15,339 nt of DNA, taken from an uncultured Eubacteriales bacterium. Lineage in GTDB: Bacteria; Bacillota; Clostridia; Oscillospirales; Acutalibacteraceae. The stretch lies in assembly GCA_934463265.1 (NCBI GenBank), contig CAKSIU010000017.1, positions 1-15,339 of the forward strand, in the 5' to 3' direction. The position numbers were made by a program, and so were the translations under genes. This document shows positions 7,585 to 14,971 of this stretch, piece by piece. The number at the start of each line of letters is the position of its first letter. The stretch's first letter is position 1. Below the pieces are notes generated by a model. That model saw nothing but the letters and a program-made list of their open reading frames with translations. It was not told where the DNA came from and did not search any database.

Positions 7585-9156
7585 ATGAGCAAAAAAACTT
7601 TTTACATCACCACACCAATATACTATCCGTCCGGAAATCCTCATCTCGGCCACAGCTACTGCACCGTCGCAACTGACGTCATGGCTCGATACAAAAGATT
7701 AATGGGGTACGACGTCATGTTTTTAACCGGCACAGACGAGCACGGACAAAAAATAGAATTAAACGCGGCAAAAGAAAATATGCAGCCTAAAGAATACGTC
7801 GACGAGTTAGTTTCCAAATTCAGAAAGCTTTGGGATATTATGGATATTTCTAACGACAAATATATCCGCACCACAGATGATTATCACGTTAAAGCCGTGC
7901 AAAAAATATTTAAGGCACTCTACGATAAGGGCGAAATTTATAAAGGAAATTACGAGGGCTGGTACTGCACTCCATGCGAATCTTTTTGGACTGAAACTCA
8001 ATTAATAGACGGAAAATGTCCGGACTGCGGCAGAGAAGTTAAATTGACAAAAGAAGAAGCGTACTTTTTTAAATTATCAAAGTACGCTGACAAACTTTTA
8101 AATTTATATGAAGAACATCCAGAATTTTTGGAGCCTGAAAGTCGCCGTAACGAGATGATTAGCTTTATCAAAAACGGCCTTACTGACCTTTGCGTTAGCC
8201 GAACTAGTTTCAGTTGGGGAATTCCGGTTGACTTTGATACAAAACATATAGTTTATGTGTGGCTTGACGCCCTTATAAACTATATTACCGCTCTCGGATA
8301 CGGCTCTGATGACGATTCTGATTTCAAAAAATACTGGCCTGCTGATGTTCATTTTGTTGGCAAAGAAATTGTGCGCTTTCACGCGATTATTTGGCCGGCG
8401 ATACTTATGGCACTTGATTTACCTCTTCCTCACAAAATTTACGGACACGGCTGGCTTCTTTTCGGCGATGGCACTAAGATGTCAAAATCTAAGGGAAACG
8501 TCGTCGACCCACAAATTTTATGTAACAGATACGGCGTCGATGCAATAAAATATTTTTTGATGCGTGAAATTTCATTCGGTTCTGACAGTATTTTCACAAA
8601 TGAAGCCTTGATTAACCGAATAAATTCAGATTTGGCGAATGACCTCGGAAATCTTGTTTCCAGAACTACCGCTATGGTTGAAAAATATTTTGCAGGAACT
8701 TTGCCTGAAAATCTTACACAAGATGACGTCGACGATGAACTGATTTTAATGGCAACTTCTTTGCGTGAAAAATATGAAAATTATATGGAAAAATTTCAAT
8801 TTTCATGCGCTCTCGCCGAGGTTTGGAAAGTTATCGCTTGCGCAAATAAATATATTGACGAAACTATGCCATGGGCGCTCAATCGGGAGCCAGAAAAGTC
8901 AAGTCGATTAGCCTGCGTTCTGTACAACTTATGCGAAGTTTTGCGCATCGTAACGATTTTAATTACGCCTTTTATGCCCAATATTTCTCCACTTATCGCA
9001 GAACAAATCGGTGCAAACAAGGATATGCTTACTTGGTGCAATGCGGACAAATGGGGTTTGCTGCCACAAAATTCCAAAATTAAAAAAGGCGCGGTGCTTT
9101 TCCCTCGAATCGACGTTCAAAAAGAATTGGAAGATTTAAACAAATGTGTCAAATAG
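7585..9156 (+). CDS. metG: Methionyl-tRNA synthetase, short form
   Basis: A 523-residue cytoplasmic class I synthetase that charges tRNA-Met. The HIGH motif appears as HLGH at residues 20-23 within FYITTPIYYPSGNPHLGH. TGTDEHGQKIE follows. A CxxC...CxxC zinc knuckle lies at about 127-148 (CTPCESFW, CPDCGREV). The KMSKS loop is at 298-302 (TKMSKSKGNVVDP), followed by the anticodon-binding helical domain. AAGGAAGAG precedes the ATG at 7585. The longer frame from 7537 has no ribosome binding site. The protein ends FPRIDVQKELEDLNK, just where many Bacillota enzymes (about 650 residues) continue into a Trbp111-type tRNA-binding domain. That domain is absent, and nothing resembling it follows. It is the first gene of a two-gene operon, 14 bases ahead of tatD. 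Confidence 0.97.
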   Translation: MSKKTFYITTPIYYPSGNPHLGHSYCTVATDVMARYKRLMGYDVMFLTGTDEHGQKIELNAAKENMQPKEYVDELVSKFRKLWDIMDISNDKYIRTTDDYHVKAVQKIFKALYDKGEIYKGNYEGWYCTPCESFWTETQLIDGKCPDCGREVKLTKEEAYFFKLSKYADKLLNLYEEHPEFLEPESRRNEMISFIKNGLTDLCVSRTSFSWGIPVDFDTKHIVYVWLDALINYITALGYGSDDDSDFKKYWPADVHFVGKEIVRFHAIIWPAILMALDLPLPHKIYGHGWLLFGDGTKMSKSKGNVVDPQILCNRYGVDAIKYFLMREISFGSDSIFTNEALINRINSDLANDLGNLVSRTTAMVEKYFAGTLPENLTQDDVDDELILMATSLREKYENYMEKFQFSCALAEVWKVIACANKYIDETMPWALNREPEKSSRLACVLYNLCEVLRIVTILITPFMPNISPLIAEQIGANKDMLTWCNADKWGLLPQNSKIKKGAVLFPRIDVQKELEDLNKCVK

Positions 9157-9170
9157 GAGGTTCACGCGCT

Positions 9171-9923
9171 ATGATTTTCGATTCTCACGCCCATTATGAT
9201 GACAAATTTTTCGATGCCGACCGTGATGAGTTGCTTTCTAAACTTTTTGCAACCGATGTCTGCGGGATAATCAACGTCGGGTGCAATATGAAAACCTCAA
9301 AAATTTCCGTTGAACTCGCGCAAAAATATCCTTTAATCTGGGCTTCCGTGGGCGTTCACCCGCACGAAGCCGAAAATGTCCCGGAGAATTATCTAGACAC
9401 CTTACAGGCTTATTTTAATGACAAAAAAACTGTTGCAATCGGAGAAATCGGTCTTGATTATCATTATGATTTTTCTCCACGCGAAACTCAAAAGCGGTTG
9501 TTTGAAGAACAGCTAAACCTTGCTAAAGAGCTGGATGTTCCAGTGATAATTCACGACAGGGAGGCTCACTTCGACACGCTTGAACTTTTAAAAAAATACC
9601 GTCCAAAAGGCGTTGTGCACTGCTTTTCCGGCAGCCTCGAAATGTCCGAAGAAATCATAAAATTGGGAATGTACATTGGTTTGGGTGGCGCGGTTACCTT
9701 TAAAAATGCAAAAAATCCGGTGCTAGTTGCAAAAGCTGCTCCACTAAACCGGATTCTGCTCGAAACAGACTGCCCATACATGACGCCTGTTCCTTATCGC
9801 GGCACTCGCTGCGACTCCAGCATGATAAAATTTACTGCAGAAAAAATATCCACTGAACGTGGCATTTCCGTGGACGAACTTTTTAAAGCTACAAATGAAA
9901 ATGTTCAGAGACTATGGCATTAA
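9171..9923 (+). CDS. tatD: TatD-family metal-dependent DNase/hydrolase
   Basis: A 250-residue TIM-barrel amidohydrolase of the TatD family, whose members are Mg2+-dependent 3'-5' exonucleases or deoxyribonucleases in DNA repair and turnover. The metal ligands are visible: DSHAH (His6, His8), GEIGLDYHYD (Glu92), VIIHDREA (His128), GVVHCFSG (His150) and LLETDCPYMTP (Asp200). The length is normal. An in-frame ATG at 9144 lies inside metG, but AGGAGG ten bases before the ATG at 9171 and the family start MIFDSHAHYDD decide for 9171. The metG-tatD order is common in Bacillota and often continues with rnmV and ksgA. Here it is broken: a convergent peptide gene ends six bases after the tatD stop. Confidence 0.96.
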   Translation: MIFDSHAHYDDKFFDADRDELLSKLFATDVCGIINVGCNMKTSKISVELAQKYPLIWASVGVHPHEAENVPENYLDTLQAYFNDKKTVAIGEIGLDYHYDFSPRETQKRLFEEQLNLAKELDVPVIIHDREAHFDTLELLKKYRPKGVVHCFSGSLEMSEEIIKLGMYIGLGGAVTFKNAKNPVLVAKAAPLNRILLETDCPYMTPVPYRGTRCDSSMIKFTAEKISTERGISVDELFKATNENVQRLWH

Positions 9924-9929
9924 TTCATT

Positions 9930-10382
9930 CTACCTTCTGTTTTTCTTATGTCGCAAAATTAAACCAGCAGTGATTCCACCAGCAAATCCTAAACAACTCC
10001 CAATACCAAGCCCACCCATTATTAAACTTGCTGTAATAACAACCCCTCCGTTAACAGAATTTAATATCTCGTCATCAAGTTCTGCACCATTTTCATATTT
10101 TATCGCTAGCGTGTTTAGTTGCTTTTTACCTTCTTGCAGCATAGAATAAAGTTTTTCGGCGGAATCCTCTGAACTAAACTTCATACCAAACGCGTCCGCT
10201 AAATTTTTAAACTCTTTCAAATCTTTGCAATCCATCCCTTTTGTGTTAAATTCGTTAACTTGAGGATATTTATTTGCCAAATCTTCAAAAAATTTAACTG
10301 CTTCCTCCTGTGTCGTCCCTTTAAAATTCTCGCTTGCCTCTTTAATTTCTGTTACCTGCTGTTTGTACTCTTCTAATGTCAT
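9930..10382 (-). CDS. Double-glycine-leader peptide with hydrophobic Gly-rich core (bacteriocin-like)
   Basis: A 150-residue protein. Residues 1-113 are an acidic, helical leader-like region (KNLADAFGMKFSSEDSAEKL is loosely like Nif11-type leaders) ending GAELDDEILNSVNGG, a classic double-glycine processing site. The remaining 37 residues begin VVITASLIMGGLG, contain GxxxG-like glycine spacing and one Cys (IGSC), and end in a basic tail RHKKNRR. This is the look of a membrane-inserting class II bacteriocin or holin-like core. The expected partner would be a C39-peptidase ABC exporter, but none lies in the window. ATGs occur at 10391 and 10382. The second is used because AAAGG lies eight or nine bases before it, while it touches the first. 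An immature-leader RiPP role or a signal peptide role are alternatives. No modification enzyme is adjacent. Confidence 0.7.
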   Translation of the reverse strand: MTLEEYKQQVTEIKEASENFKGTTQEEAVKFFEDLANKYPQVNEFNTKGMDCKDLKEFKNLADAFGMKFSSEDSAEKLYSMLQEGKKQLNTLAIKYENGAELDDEILNSVNGGVVITASLIMGGLGIGSCLGFAGGITAGLILRHKKNRR

Positions 10383-10413
10383 TTTAATCATCCTTTCAAA
10401 ATTATTTGTTGTT

Positions 10414-10442
10414 ATTATAGCATATATTTTTTAAAAAGTCAA
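10414..10442 (-). promoter_or_regulatory. Near-consensus promoter of the GG-peptide gene
   Basis: On the minus strand, TTGACT (10442-10437), 17 bases, TATAAT (10419-10414), 31 bases before the start codon. The hexamers and spacing equal those before the interrupted peptide gene at 7104-7132, suggesting strong constitutive-type transcription of both. Confidence 0.85.
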
Positions 10443-10551
10443 CAAATTTTATGTAAAAAAACATATTAGATTTTGTGCGCATTCACCATAGTAACGTCAT
10501 TACAAAATATTAAATATTTTAATTGCTCTTTTTTGAATTATTCACAGCTTT

Positions 10552-10586
10552 TCCACATAAAATTAATAAAAAAATATATGTGGAGG
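10552..10586 (+). promoter_or_regulatory. agcS ribosome binding site with overlapping hairpin
   Basis: GGAGG at 10582-10586 is seven bases before the GTG start at 10594 and fixes that start. TCCACATA (10552-10559) can pair with TATGTGGA (10577-10584), burying part of the ribosome binding site. The AT-rich 8-bp stem with a 17-base loop is weak, so regulation is only a possibility. Confidence 0.4.
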
Positions 10587-10593
10587 CCAAAAA

Positions 10594-11952
10594 GTGAACG
10601 AATTTTTAAATTGCATCGAAAAAATAAATAATATGGTAAACTCCATCGTGTGGGGGCCGCCAATGCTGATTTTAATCACGATTGTCGGTCTGCAATTCAC
10701 TTTAAGATTAAAATTTTTTCAAATTACTCACGCCAAATTATGGATAAAACAAACTTTTGGTACTATATTTAATTTAAAAAAATCGCAAAGCAAAAAAAAT
10801 GAAATAACTCCGTTTCAAGCTGTAAGCACTGCTTTGGCTAGCGCCATCGGTACCGGAAATGTAGTCGGCGTCGCAACCGCAATAACTTTAGGAGGGCCAA
10901 GTGCTGTTTTTTGGATGTGGATTGCGGCTTTTTTAGGCATGATGACAATTTTCGCGGAAAATATTCTCGGTTTAAAATATCGAAAAATTAGCGCAAATGG
11001 AGAAAACATCGGTGGACCTATGTACTACATCGAAAAAGGGTTGTGTCAACGATGGCTTGCATATTTTTTCTCCTTTGCGTGTATTTTAGCGTCGTTTGGA
11101 ATGGGTAACATGACGCAGGCTAATTCTATTGCAGTTTCGTTAAAAAAAAGTTTTAAATTTTCTCCCGCAATAACCGGTATTGTAGTTGCACTGCTCATCA
11201 GTTTTATTATTTTCGGCGGGATAACCAGAATTTCAAAAGTCAGCGAAAAAATCGTTCCTTTTATGGCTCTGTTTTACATTTTGGGCGGCTTAATAGTAAT
11301 AATTGCTCACATAAACAATCTTCCCAAAGCTTTTTTCGATATAATTTGTGGCGCTTTTAATTTTAAATCTGTATCGGGTGGCGTCGGTGGGTTTGCGGTG
11401 GCAAATGCTATAAAATATGGAATTTCTCGCGGGGTTTTCTCAAACGAGGCCGGACTTGGAAGTTCTCCAATTGTTCACTCCGCCAGCAACGAAACTGAGC
11501 CAGTTGTTCAAGGAATGTGGGGTATTTTTCAAGTTTTCGTTGATACAATCTTAGTGTGCAGTATCACGGCTCTTTGCATATTAACTTCCGGAGTTCTGCC
11601 CGAAGACAAAGATGGCGCTTTGCTCAGTATTCAGGCTTTTAGCTCTACTTTCGGGAATTTCGGCGAATTTTTCGTCACCATATCCATAACTCTTTTTGCT
11701 TTCGCAACAATCATCGGATGGTCTTATTACGGCGAATGCTGCGTGGAATATTTATTCGGTAAAAGAAATTTATTGGTCTACAAAGCGGTGTACATCGTCT
11801 TTATTCTGTTCGGCTCTGTTATGAAATTAGACCTTGTTTGGAGCATCTCTGACACCTTCAACGGATTAATGGCTATTCCAAACTTAATCGCTCTGATATT
11901 TTTATCCAGGCAAGTTGTAAACGAAACAAAAAGATATTTAAAGTCTAAATAG
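10594..11952 (+). CDS. agcS: Sodium:alanine/glycine symporter (AGCS family)
   Basis: A 452-residue polytopic inner-membrane transporter taking up alanine or glycine with Na+ (family SSF-like LeuT fold, AgcS). The N-terminus has the usual short amphipathic stretch (NEFLNCIEKINNMVNSIVWGPPML), then about ten or eleven hydrophobic segments. Family signatures are ITPFQAVSTALASAIGTGNVVGVA (around residues 73-96), LGGPSAVFWMW, GGPMYYIEKG, NEAGLGSSPIVHS near the middle and GWSYYGECCVEYLFG late. Length fits the family (about 450-480). It starts with GTG behind GGAGG. It stands alone: the upstream peptide gene is divergent, and downstream lies decayed DNA with no convincing terminator. Confidence 0.95.
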   Translation: MNEFLNCIEKINNMVNSIVWGPPMLILITIVGLQFTLRLKFFQITHAKLWIKQTFGTIFNLKKSQSKKNEITPFQAVSTALASAIGTGNVVGVATAITLGGPSAVFWMWIAAFLGMMTIFAENILGLKYRKISANGENIGGPMYYIEKGLCQRWLAYFFSFACILASFGMGNMTQANSIAVSLKKSFKFSPAITGIVVALLISFIIFGGITRISKVSEKIVPFMALFYILGGLIVIIAHINNLPKAFFDIICGAFNFKSVSGGVGGFAVANAIKYGISRGVFSNEAGLGSSPIVHSASNETEPVVQGMWGIFQVFVDTILVCSITALCILTSGVLPEDKDGALLSIQAFSSTFGNFGEFFVTISITLFAFATIIGWSYYGECCVEYLFGKRNLLVYKAVYIVFILFGSVMKLDLVWSISDTFNGLMAIPNLIALIFLSRQVVNETKRYLKSK

Positions 11953-12224
11953 GGTAGAGGGAGAATAAAATTTTCCGCCATTCCTAATGCTTCCGGAGCC
12001 AGAAAAACAAGTGTCGAATAAAGCATAGAACGCTCAAAAGGGGGCTAACAACGAAGAGCCACGCAGTTTGTGTATCTGAAAAATTTGCCTTAAAAATTCA
12101 ACTTCCTGCAGGAAACCGACACTATGCACCAGATTGCTATTTGCTTATGGAATGTGCTTACGAAAATAACAAAACACAAGCGCGCTTGCACCTATACAAT
12201 GGCGCTTATTCTTGTTGTTCCTCC
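11953..12224. other. Decayed interval after agcS
   Basis: No gene with a start and ribosome binding site is present. Two short frames look protein-like but cannot be named: a minus-strand stretch at about 11955-12030 (FLAPEALGMAENF) and a plus-strand stretch at about 12060-12230 (KIQLPAGNRHYAPDCYLLME). Either could be a fragment of a lost gene that flanked the intron remnant, or chance. Confidence 0.3.
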
Positions 12225-12672
12225 TTAAGATATGTGAAGCCAGGATATTTACTCCTTGTCCGTCTGACCACTTTCGTCTTTGTGGCATTTACTTCCAAAA
12301 ACAATTTCCTCTCTAACCAGCTACATATAGATTTCATCACTCAATTAGACGCTATTTCACTTTTCGTAAATATCAGCACATCATTAGCGTGGTACTGTCA
12401 TTTACTTGCTCTCTTAGTATCTTAATTAACTCATAATGATTTGCTTTATCGAAAAACGGCTCAATATCAATATCCACTACCCATCTGATTGCGTCATGAC
12501 ACTTTCGTCGTTTGCCATTATCTTTTGGGATATATACTATTCACACTGTTTTTGGAATATAAGTCCTATTTCTAATAAATGCAACGATTGGATCCTTATT
12601 TTCCCTTACATAAGCTCCCAATTTTTCGACACGGACTCCATCTACACCACTTGCACCAGCAAGACTAGTGCC
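12225..12672 (-). pseudogene. Group II intron reverse transcriptase/maturase remnant (LtrA-like)
   Basis: Minus-strand translation gives recognisable pieces of a group II intron-encoded protein in the correct order. First come GASGVDGVRVEKLGAYVREN and RTYIPKTV-stop-IVYIPKDNGKRR, the N-terminal and RT-0/1 region. Then CHDAI is joined directly to RWVVDIDIEPFFDKANHYEL, the first catalytic Asp region. HANDVLIFTKSEIASN follows, in the place of the YADD box, and finally RKLFLEVNATKTKVV and SKYPGFTY. Stretches normally between these blocks are missing, there are in-frame stops and at least one frame change, and YADD has become HAND. The maturase X and endonuclease domains are gone, and no domain V hairpin was found nearby. 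The element is dead but shows that a mobile retroelement once occupied this site. Confidence 0.85.
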
Positions 12673-12810
12673 ATGATCGGCATATAAAATAAAAAGCTGC
12701 GAAGAAACGTCTCCACATCGTTAAAATTAAAAAATTGGTCAACAAAATAAGGTACAAAAATGCCCTTAACTGTTAAAATGAAAATTACTATTATATTTGC
12801 ATAGTTAATT

Positions 12811-12821
12811 CCCCCCCCCCC
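12811..12821. repeat. Homopolymer of 11 C
   Basis: Eleven consecutive C bases lie in a strongly AT-rich setting. Such tracts are slippage-prone and act as phase-variation switches in some bacteria. Here the tract is about 50 bases upstream of a promoter-like sequence rather than inside a clear gene. Confidence 0.85.
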
Positions 12822-12873
12822 GTAAAAACAAAATTGCCACCTTAAAAATTTTAAGATGACATGAAAGTTAATA

Positions 12874-12903
12874 TTGAATTTTTTTATCGTCTTATGGTAC
12901 AAT
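12874..12903 (+). promoter_or_regulatory. Possible promoter upstream of the LRR frame
   Basis: TTGAAT (12874-12879), 18 bases, TACAAT (12898-12903). It points toward the LRR frame and the exported protein behind it. Confidence 0.5.
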
Positions 12904-12978
12904 TATAAACATAAAAGTTACCGATTTAGGACGAATGCATAATTTGGTAAACATTGCAAGTGGCTTGAATCCGCATCG

Positions 12979-13926
12979 TTGCTGGATTTTTCCATGCCCC
13001 TTGTGGTACTCTGCACCATTCAAGAAGGTGTGACTGAGATTGGCGACGCAGCATTTTCTGGTTGCTCTGGGTTAATAGGAGAACTTAAAATCCCATCTTC
13101 CGTCACTTCGATTGGCGCTTCTGCATTTTCTGGTTGTTCTAACTTAACCACAGTGAACATTTCTTCCAAGGTGAATTCTATTGGCGGTAATGCATTCAAG
13201 GGTTGTTCTAACTTAACTTTCGTGAAATTAAATAATAACAAATGCGTTTCTGATTTTAAATCAGCATTTCCCTCATTACCAATAAAATCTATCGAGTTAG
13301 GCGACAACATAACTTCTATCAGCGATTTTGCATTTAATGGTTGTTCTAGTTTAAAGAAAGTGAACATAGGCAATGGCATTACTGAAATCGGCAAGCAAGC
13401 ATTTGAGGGCTGCTCAGGCTTGGAAACAGTTACGATTCCTAAAAGTGTCACTCATATTTATAATTATGCGTTTAATAACTGTAGCTGTTTAAATAATGTT
13501 ACTGTGTCTGGTAATTTGAAGGTTATTGGTAAAGATGCTTTCTCAAGCTGTACTGGTTTAAATAATTTTACTTATCAAGGGACAACCGCACCGATATATC
13601 ATGGTAATAGCAATTGTGGTGTAGGTTTTTCTGAATGTTATCATTTAGAAAAAGTAAATGTGCCTGATAATTATGAAGGCAATGATTTTTGCGGTTATGA
13701 AACAACAAAAGAGAATCGTCAAACGATAAAAGATTGGTTTACTAATAATGTTGCATGGATAGCACCTGCATTTACTATTATAGGTGGAATTGCCACAACA
13801 ATCGGGTTGATTATTAAGTATGATAAAGCGAAAAATTTCTGTTTATCTCATTGTTCTTGTTGTCCTTGCTGTCATGAAGATTTAGAATCTTCTACTGGCA
13901 CAATACTAGATGAAAAACTTCTTTAA
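12979..13926 (+). CDS. BspA-like LRR protein with C-terminal membrane anchor, N-terminally truncated
   Basis: About 315 residues. Residues about 15-200 hold seven or eight LRR_5 repeats (VTEIGDAAFSGCSGL and similar). A closing unit follows (FTYQGTTAP, then HLEKVNVPDNYEGNDFCG). A polar linker precedes one transmembrane helix at about 256-280 (WIAPAFTIIGGIATTIGLII), and then a short tail with basic residues and a Cys cluster (CLSHCSCCPCC). The open frame extends back to a TAA at 12940, but neither the TTG at 12979 nor the ATG at 12994 has a ribosome binding site. There is no signal peptide, and the LRRs begin at once. So the 5' end appears lost, probably with the rearrangement that left the intron remnant. 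If it is translated at all, the intended topology was LRRs outside and the Cys tail inside. It is followed after 29 bases by the next gene. Confidence 0.7.
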   Translation: MLDFSMPLVVLCTIQEGVTEIGDAAFSGCSGLIGELKIPSSVTSIGASAFSGCSNLTTVNISSKVNSIGGNAFKGCSNLTFVKLNNNKCVSDFKSAFPSLPIKSIELGDNITSISDFAFNGCSSLKKVNIGNGITEIGKQAFEGCSGLETVTIPKSVTHIYNYAFNNCSCLNNVTVSGNLKVIGKDAFSSCTGLNNFTYQGTTAPIYHGNSNCGVGFSECYHLEKVNVPDNYEGNDFCGYETTKENRQTIKDWFTNNVAWIAPAFTIIGGIATTIGLIIKYDKAKNFCLSHCSCCPCCHEDLESSTGTILDEKLL

Positions 13927-13955
13927 TATTTAAGAAGTTTAAGAAAGGAAACCAT

Positions 13956-14507
13956 ATGAAAAAGACAATAAGTCTTTTAATAGCTTGTAGTATTTTTATT
14001 TTTCAATGTCCTTCTGTAAATGCAAATAGTCCACTCTCTGAAACAGAGGTGGACTCATTTGTAGAAAATACAGAGGAAAGTATGCCTGTAAACAGTAAAC
14101 TGGTAGATATTCCCAAGGAGGATACGAAAGAGAAAAATAAGAAAAAGCCTTGCGAATTAGAAGAATATCAAGATGATTTTGAGGAAGATTACAGGCCGTC
14201 TAAATGGCAAATAGCAAAGAATGTAGCTGCATATTTGGGCAAGTCATTTATGAATGATGTGAAATCCTATGTGAAGTTTTATCCATTACAAAAAGTTGCA
14301 CAGGCGTTCTCATTCTGTTTATGGTATTTTCCTGCTTATGCTTTGTATAAAAAGACTGGGATTGATATTCCTGCTAAATTATCAAGCTATATAACCAGTG
14401 AAAATAAGGCTATTTTTACTCAGAATCTTTACAATGTCATTCCTATGACGTTAGCTTCTTTCTTGTATAAATGGGGCAGAGATGCTTATGCATACATGAA
14501 AAGTTAG
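13956..14507 (+). CDS. Small exported protein of unknown function
   Basis: A 183-residue protein I do not recognise. Residues 1-23 are a signal peptide (MKKTISLLIACSIFIF, cleavage near VNA-NS). Residues about 24-75 are acidic and Lys-rich, low complexity (EEDTKEKNKKKP style). Residues about 80-183 form a compact aromatic and basic domain with one moderately hydrophobic segment (FSFCLWYFPAYALY) and a C-terminal LYKWGRDAYAYMKS. AGAAAGGA six bases before the ATG is a good ribosome binding site. It follows the membrane-anchored LRR frame by 29 bases and is probably co-transcribed with it. A role alongside that surface protein is plausible but unproven. Confidence 0.7.
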   Translation: MKKTISLLIACSIFIFQCPSVNANSPLSETEVDSFVENTEESMPVNSKLVDIPKEDTKEKNKKKPCELEEYQDDFEEDYRPSKWQIAKNVAAYLGKSFMNDVKSYVKFYPLQKVAQAFSFCLWYFPAYALYKKTGIDIPAKLSSYITSENKAIFTQNLYNVIPMTLASFLYKWGRDAYAYMKS

Positions 14508-14530
14508 ATTTATGCTCATTTTACTAGTTT

Positions 14531-14554
14531 AAAACGTTAATATAATAATGTTTT
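14531..14554. terminator. Weak hairpin between convergent genes
   Basis: AAAACGTTA (14531-14539) pairs with TAATGTTTT (14546-14554), with one G-U pair and a six-base loop. No strong T-run follows on the plus strand, so a terminator role for the exported protein gene is uncertain. Confidence 0.3.
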
Positions 14555-14582
14555 GTGCGCTTTAAAAATGCAGAAGTGCTAC

Positions 14583-14609
14583 GGAAAAATTAATGATAAA
14601 AAATTATCA
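14583..14609 (-). terminator. AT-rich terminator overlapping the holin-like gene stop
   Basis: On the minus strand, TGATAA-TTTT-TTATCA starts at the stop codon itself and is followed by TTAATTTTT. The stem is only A/T-rich, so efficiency is likely low. Confidence 0.4.
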
Positions 14610-14888
14610 GCTAATATTCGCGATTTTGCTTATCAAATCAAAAAGGTAATTGCTCCCGCGTGACAGCAATATTCCGGTTAAAATACGACCTATGTATGGT
14701 ATTTCTGATTTTAAATTAAAATGCGCAGGCAAATCCAATTTATATGCCAACGCGATAATTATACCTAAGATTAAGCTTAAAGCCATCTGCCAGCAAAAAT
14801 TTTCCTGAACAAAGAATTGATTTATGTAAGTTATAAAACTTTCGATTAAGACTGCGAAAGTTACAAATTCAAATGTTTTATTTTCCAT
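14607..14888 (-). CDS. Small holin-like membrane protein
   Basis: A 93-residue protein with a charged start (MENKTFEFVTF), two or three hydrophobic segments (FAVLIESFITYI, MALSLILGIIIALAY, IGRILTGILL) and a C-terminal GSNYLFDLISKIA. Size, segment layout and the IGRILTGILLSRGSNY block resemble the holin-like proteins found next to cell-wall hydrolases in clostridial phages and their domesticated remnants. If so, it would form membrane lesions or help release a hydrolase. AAGGAG seven bases before the ATG supports the start. The SPOR-domain gene lies upstream on the same strand, but a plus-strand transcription unit separates the two, so they are probably not one simple operon. Confidence 0.65.
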   Translation of the reverse strand: MENKTFEFVTFAVLIESFITYINQFFVQENFCWQMALSLILGIIIALAYKLDLPAHFNLKSEIPYIGRILTGILLSRGSNYLFDLISKIANIS

Positions 14889-14904
14889 AATAAACTCCTT
14901 TTTG

Positions 14905-14933
14905 TTGACGAAAAAAGAAAGTTATGGTAAAAT
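14905..14933 (+). promoter_or_regulatory. Promoter of the structured transcript
   Basis: TTGACG (14905-14910), exactly 17 bases, TAAAAT (14928-14933). The predicted start site, about seven bases on, falls at the A of ACCATAG, the first base of the long stem described for 14940-15175. It overlaps the leader of the divergent holin-like gene. Confidence 0.75.
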
Positions 14934-14971
14934 AATGAGACCATAGTTGGGCTTTAAGTCCTTGTAGTATG

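Larger units (their letters stand above)
12673..12978. other. Interval between the intron remnant and the LRR frame
   Basis: No supported gene. The upstream RNA portion of the former intron would be expected here but was not recognised. It holds an 11-C run, a 15-base palindrome CTTAAAAATTTTAAG (12841-12855) and a promoter-like pair facing the LRR frame. An ATG at 12935 behind AGGA opens a 29-codon frame out of phase with the LRR reading, which does not look like a signal peptide. Confidence 0.4.

Noticed and set aside
11955..12030. Minus-strand fragment FLAPEALGMAENF resembling a cytochrome b-like string
   Set aside because: Only about 25 residues, no start, no conserved haem or quinone motifs, and out of place in this kind of genome. 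Chance similarity is more likely.
12642..12902. Minus-strand 86-codon frame with hydrophobic stretches
   Set aside because: Its C-terminal part overlaps the reverse transcriptase remnant in another frame, and its N-terminal part crosses the poly-C tract. There is no ribosome binding site. The segment FVPYFVDQFFNF looks protein-like but could not be assigned.
13020..13451. Minus-strand open frame of 143 codons inside the second LRR frame
   Set aside because: Antisense shadow of the repeats with the same repeating pattern. No ribosome binding site or recognisable domain.
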